A stretch of DNA of 64,000 nucleotides from CABZJG01 sp902512685 (GTDB lineage Bacteria > Pseudomonadota > Alphaproteobacteria > Rhodobacterales > Rhodobacteraceae): positions 806,001 to 870,000 of the forward strand of contig CP179201.1 of assembly GCA_051201605.1 (NCBI GenBank), given 5' to 3'. Every line of letters starts with the position of its first letter. Positions within the stretch are counted from its first letter, which is position 1. The translations under genes were made by a program, and so were the position numbers. This document shows, piece after piece, positions 60,610 through 64,000 of the stretch. Under the pieces are notes generated by a model. The model searched no databases. It was not told the origin of the DNA and was given only the letters and a program-made list of their open reading frames with translations.

Positions 60610-61704
60610 ATGGCAGGGTCAAAATTTCTGGAAAGCTTGATAGCGGGCTCTTCCGAAAAAATGAAAGAAGTTCGACGACATATAGAACTTGCTGCTCCAT
60701 ATCCTGTAAATGTTTTGGCTGTTGGGCCTACAGGATCAGGCAAGGAATTAATTGCCAAAGGAATACATAAATTATCTGGCAGAACCGGCAAGTTTGTGGC
60801 TGTTAACTCGGCTGCTATTCCTGCTGAACTTTTAGAGGCTGAATTATTTGGGTATGAGAAAGGGTCTTTTACCGGCGCAGATAAAGGCCGCAAAGGTAAA
60901 GTTGAGGAAGCGGCTGGGGGAACTTTGTTTCTTGATGAAATAGGTGATATGCCGTTTTCACTTCAGGCAAAGCTGCTCAGAGTCTTGGAAACCAAAACTG
61001 TTCAAAAAATTGGCTCTGAGAAATCGCTACCTGTTGATTTTAGATTAGTGTGTGCGACCCATGCAGATATTGGTTCTTTGGCAAGAAGAGGCAAGTTTAG
61101 AGCGGATCTTCTTTATAGGATCGCTGTCTATACGATCGAAAACCCGCCTTTGTCTGAAAGAACCGAAGACATAGAAGAGTTGATTAAAATTCTTTCGATT
61201 AAACTCAAAAAAACCGAAAAAAAAATAACACCAACCAAGTTCGACAAGGAAGCAATCGGGTTTCTTTGTTCCTATGATTGGCCGGGAAATATCCGTGAAT
61301 TAGCTAATTTTTTGCAAAAATGTTCGGTACTTTACAGTGGGAAATTATTGACTTTGCAACAAGTCCGCACACTGATGCCTAATTTCAACAACGCACTGTC
61401 TAGCTTTGATGATCAAGCAACCCTTTGGGACGCAGCAAAATCGACAAACGATAGACAACTATCACTTGGTGCGTTTTCTCTCTTTGAAGACAAGCAGAAC
61501 ATATTTTCTGAATATTCAAATATATTTGAGAAAAACCAACCAATCAGTCTGAAGAAATTTTTGGAAAATATCGAAAGCACCCTTATCCAAGCGGCTCTAA
61601 AAGAGACAGAGGGCAGTATTGATCAAGCCGCATCTAGACTTGGTGTGGATGTTCCAGTTCTTCTGGAAAAAATGAAGGCGCATTCGCTTTTTGAGCCAAA
61701 TTAA
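60610..61704 (+). CDS. fleQ: Sigma-54 activator FleQ-like, master flagellar regulator
   Basis: A 364-residue protein of an AAA+ domain (Walker A GPTGSGKE, LFGYEKGSFTGADKGRKGK, LFLDEIGDM, YDWPGNIRELANFLQ) and a C-terminal helix-turn-helix (GSIDQAASRLGVDVPVLLEKMKAH). There is no N-terminal receiver or FleQ domain. The sigma-54 loop reads GSFTGA instead of GAFTGA, a conservative change that is tolerated in some activators. It is divergent from the fleT operon across 156 bp. By analogy with R. sphaeroides it should first activate fleT and then work with FleT at the other operons. No sigma-54 site precedes it, so it probably uses a housekeeping promoter. Confidence 0.88.
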   Translation: MAGSKFLESLIAGSSEKMKEVRRHIELAAPYPVNVLAVGPTGSGKELIAKGIHKLSGRTGKFVAVNSAAIPAELLEAELFGYEKGSFTGADKGRKGKVEEAAGGTLFLDEIGDMPFSLQAKLLRVLETKTVQKIGSEKSLPVDFRLVCATHADIGSLARRGKFRADLLYRIAVYTIENPPLSERTEDIEELIKILSIKLKKTEKKITPTKFDKEAIGFLCSYDWPGNIRELANFLQKCSVLYSGKLLTLQQVRTLMPNFNNALSSFDDQATLWDAAKSTNDRQLSLGAFSLFEDKQNIFSEYSNIFEKNQPISLKKFLENIESTLIQAALKETEGSIDQAASRLGVDVPVLLEKMKAHSLFEPN

Positions 61705-61742
61705 AATGTGTTCCTACCTAAGGTGAGCAGCGATTTTAAAGC

Positions 61743-62315
61743 TTAGTTGAAATCCCGTGATTGTTTTGAATGGATCCGGTTTTTTTTATTTTTCTTTGAT
61801 TTCTTCTCTGACGGCAGCTGCCTTTTCTGAAATAACTCGAAGAATTTGAAATATTCAGAAGAAATAGGTGCGTTTGGAAACGGAAATGACGCAATAACAA
61901 CATTGGACTGCAAAAAGAAACCCTCTTGTGGGGCCTGAAAGAGTGGTAGGTGTAAAGATGGTAGTTTTGAGATTAGAGGAAAATACCGCGTTATTTTATC
62001 TATCATGTAAATAGATTTTAAAGAGTGAGTGTTTTGCATATTTGCATTTTTATAACTTAAAATAACTTGATTAATTTTTGCGCTGCTCATCGCTTCATTC
62101 GGGTCTTGATTGTTAGAGAGCAGTGTTTCAGGAAGAATTTTTACCAGCAAATGGCTGATTGATTGGTTTTTTATGGATACTTCGGCTCCTATCGACCGAG
62201 GTTGCAATGAGCCTAGTTGAGAAAATTTTAGGTCAAGATTCAGTTTTAAAAGATGCCAACTATGGCTGGCAATCCGATCGGCTATATAATTGCTTTGGAA
62301 TGGTTTTATCATCAA
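61743..62315 (-). CDS. Hypothetical protein of unknown function
   Basis: A 190-residue frame convergent with fleQ. The N-terminal part has amphipathic helices; the C-terminus is strongly basic (SEKKSKKNKKNRIHSK). There is no signal peptide, membrane helix or known motif. A plus-strand frame at 62159-62461 overlaps it, but this one is longer and has a more protein-like composition. It may be a lineage-specific gene. Confidence 0.4.
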   Translation of the reverse strand: MMIKPFQSNYIADRIASHSWHLLKLNLDLKFSQLGSLQPRSIGAEVSIKNQSISHLLVKILPETLLSNNQDPNEAMSSAKINQVILSYKNANMQNTHSLKSIYMIDKITRYFPLISKLPSLHLPLFQAPQEGFFLQSNVVIASFPFPNAPISSEYFKFFELFQKRQLPSEKKSKKNKKNRIHSKQSRDFN

Positions 62316-62541
62316 TCCAGATTTCTAGCTCTATGCTTTGGCGTATTATAATTATGCCGGTTTCAGTTGTGGGTTTCAAGGTTTTCATCTTTTTAATAAA
62401 TCCAAAAATATGGAATTATTTATCAATACGGTTCCAAACAAGAATTATAAAATTTATTTGATCATTAACTTTTCAAATGTTATCCACAAATGCATCGAGC
62501 AAATAAAAATAAAGTAAAAAGTAGCCTAAGGAGCGCTCTTA

Positions 62542-62814
62542 ATGCGATTTGCTTGCCCGTGTTGCGGAACTGATTATGCTGTACCGACCGCCAAAATGCC
62601 GCGGGGCTATTTTAAGGTGGTTTGTTCCCATTGCAGCTATAAATGGCGCAAAGCAATTGGTGTGGAAACAAATTTCTCTAGGCAAAAAATTGATCTGGAA
62701 AAAAACACAAACTATGGCAGTTCAACCGATGCTGTTAAACTCGCGTACCTACCAGAGGTTTTAGAGATACTGCGTGAAGAGGCCGCAACCGAAACGCTCT
62801 TGCGGCGGTCCTAG
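62542..62814 (+). CDS. Zinc-ribbon protein (MJ0042-type finger)
   Basis: A 90-residue protein whose first 35 residues are a zinc ribbon with CPCCGTDYAVP and VVCSHCSYKW (four cysteines). The C-terminus LPEVLEILREEAATETLLRR fits the conserved tail of short alphaproteobacterial zinc-ribbon proteins. It has no known specific function. AAGGAG lies 9 nt before the ATG, so translation should be efficient. It is probably unrelated to the flagellum. Confidence 0.82.
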   Translation: MRFACPCCGTDYAVPTAKMPRGYFKVVCSHCSYKWRKAIGVETNFSRQKIDLEKNTNYGSSTDAVKLAYLPEVLEILREEAATETLLRRS

Positions 62815-62946
62815 GCATCTATAAGATGGCAGATGAATAAAACTTAGTTTGATATAGCTAAATATAATATGATGATTGCCTATACATATTTTTTAACGGC
62901 GTGATAAAAACCCCTGTAAGCTTTGATACACCCACCTCTAGCGGTG

Positions 62947-62963
62947 TGGCATATTACTTGGCC
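62947..62963 (+). promoter_or_regulatory. Degenerate sigma-54 promoter upstream of the TPR gene
   Basis: TGGCATATTACTTGGCC shares its first 14 bases with the fliK promoter, but the -12 GC is replaced by GG (or shifted by one base). It lies 50 bp before the TPR gene start. Confidence 0.5.
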
Positions 62964-63013
62964 TATTTATTGCTTCTAGTTGTTATCCAAGTATCAAATA
63001 AGAAGATATTTCT

Positions 63014-64000
63014 ATGAATGGGGTCATACAAGAAGCTTTGATGAAAGGCGTTGAAATGCACGTTGCTGGTGAGTTTGCATTTGCCAGTCAATTGTATGAT
63101 GCTGTCATAAAGTTGCAACCTAATCACGCTGACGCCAATCATAATATGGGTTTGTTAAAGCTTGATACGGGCCATGTTCTGGAAGCCTTGCCATATTTGC
63201 AGACTGCCCTTCAGGCAGACACAAGCATTGCTCAGTTTTGGCTAAGTTATATCAAGGCACTTATTAAGTTAGACAGAGTGGATGAAGCGACTAGAGTTCT
63301 GAGCCTGGCGAAGGAGAGTGGAGCAGAGGGTGAAGAGTTTCTTGAGTTACACCAAAAGCTAAAAACTACTGCGACGCAAACTCCGCCGCAGAGCACCATT
63401 AATCAACTATTGAACTTATATGAACAAAGGCAATTAGAAGCCGTAGTTGAACAGGCACAAGCCCTTACACATCAATATCCAAAGGCTTTTGGCATATGGA
63501 ATATTATAGGGGCGGCAAACAAGGGCTTAGGGCAAGTTGTTGAAGCGTCAGAAGCGTTTAAGAAGGTCACTGAGTTAAACCCAAGCTATGTTGATGGATT
63601 TAGTAACCTTGGCGTAACTCTCCATAAGCAAGGCAAGCTGGATGAAGCGCTTGAGGCATACAAGAAAGCACTCTTGATAAAGCCTGATAGTGCTGAGATT
63701 CAATGCTACATCGGCAATTCTCTCAAAAATCAAGGTAAGCTAGAGGAGGCTGTAGAAGCTTATAAAAGTGCAATAGAACTTAAGTATGACTATACTGATG
63801 CACATAATAACCTAGGCATTGCACTTAAAGATCAAGAGAAGCTGGATGATGCAATAGAGGCCTATAAAAAAGCTCTCTCTGTTGACCCAAAATACGTATA
63901 CGCCCATTACAACTTGGGTAAAGTTTTTCAAACTCAAGGCAAGCTGGAAAAAGCGATAGAGGCTTACAAAATGGCGCTATCCCTCAAGCCGGATTATGCT
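63014..64000 (+). CDS. Tetratricopeptide-repeat protein, C-terminus outside window
   Basis: The frame is open from ATG 63014 to the window end (329 codons). At least eight TPR units are visible. The later ones are very regular, at 34-residue spacing (for example YVDGFSNLGVTLHKQGKLDEALEAYKKALLIKPD, then four more), and the first 130 residues hold less regular repeats. Proteins of this type in marine bacteria often carry a sulfotransferase or glycosyltransferase at the end, which is not visible here. The sigma-54-like site upstream and the location next to the flagellar cluster suggest a flagellar role such as flagellin modification, but this is a guess. Confidence 0.85.
   Translation, partial: MNGVIQEALMKGVEMHVAGEFAFASQLYDAVIKLQPNHADANHNMGLLKLDTGHVLEALPYLQTALQADTSIAQFWLSYIKALIKLDRVDEATRVLSLAKESGAEGEEFLELHQKLKTTATQTPPQSTINQLLNLYEQRQLEAVVEQAQALTHQYPKAFGIWNIIGAANKGLGQVVEASEAFKKVTELNPSYVDGFSNLGVTLHKQGKLDEALEAYKKALLIKPDSAEIQCYIGNSLKNQGKLEEAVEAYKSAIELKYDYTDAHNNLGIALKDQEKLDDAIEAYKKALSVDPKYVYAHYNLGKVFQTQGKLEKAIEAYKMALSLKPDYA

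Noticed and set aside
62159..62461. Plus-strand 100-codon frame
   Set aside because: It overlaps the longer minus-strand frame at 61743-62315, has no clear ribosome-binding site and no recognisable domain; neither is certain, but the minus-strand one is the better candidate.
1..64000. CRISPR arrays, tRNA, rRNA and prophage genes
   Set aside because: No regularly spaced repeats, no tRNA-like T-arm and acceptor combination, and no phage structural genes were recognised on reading both strands.

Overview
The window most likely comes from a marine alphaproteobacterium of the Rhodobacterales (Roseobacter lineage) with a fairly AT-rich genome. This rests on family-level resemblance of the proteins, on the paired catabolic and ABC-transporter operons, on a phosphonate operon, and on a flagellar cluster whose regulators resemble the Fla1 system of Rhodobacter sphaeroides. 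No rRNA or tRNA gene was recognised, so the taxonomy is inference.

1-9.1 kb: two solute-uptake loci. The first (minus strand, cut by the window edge) encodes a sugar-type ABC ATPase and binding protein behind two LacI-type operators, divergent from a SnoaL-like protein. The second (plus strand) is a LacI-family regulator with a perfect operator at its own promoter, followed by binding protein, two permeases, ATPase and a class III cyclic-phosphodiesterase-type metallophosphoesterase.

9.1-15.8 kb: a scarred region. An IS1595-family element has a frameshifted transposase. A MocR regulator and a uroporphyrinogen-decarboxylase-fold protein follow. An IS407-type IS3 element then separates the head of a GlxA-type regulator from the tail of a class III aminotransferase, which looks like an IS-linked deletion.

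16.4-23.3 kb: 2-aminoethylphosphonate degradation (phnW, phnA, phnY), an EamA transporter, a divergent LysR regulator and SlyX.

23.4-34.1 kb: a six-gene catabolic operon in which every junction overlaps (IPMDH-like dehydrogenase, GMC oxidoreductase, aldehyde dehydrogenase, MttB-family methyltransferase without an amber codon, ketopantoate-reductase-like enzyme, FAH-family hydrolase). Just upstream is a 998-residue fusion of an APH-type kinase, an M23 domain and an ethanolamine-phosphate/phosphohydroxylysine phospholyase-like enzyme. This is the best candidate for an undescribed pathway.

34.1-39.4 kb: a decayed oligopeptide ABC ATPase beside a solo IS end, an LptD-like outer-membrane protein, a Wzz-like protein with a damaged N-terminus, and a sigma-54 activator without a receiver domain.

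39.6-64 kb: a sigma-54-controlled flagellar cluster. PomA/PomB-type stator genes and rpoN are on the plus strand. On the minus strand are fleT-fliEFGHIJ and fliKLMNOPQR-flhB plus four small genes, with fleQ divergent. Four good sigma-54 (-24/-12) sites precede motA, rpoN, fliK and fleT, and a degenerate one precedes a TPR gene at the window edge. The implied circuit is FleQ to the fleT operon, then FleQ/FleT with RpoN to the remaining operons, with rpoN itself under a sigma-54 promoter.
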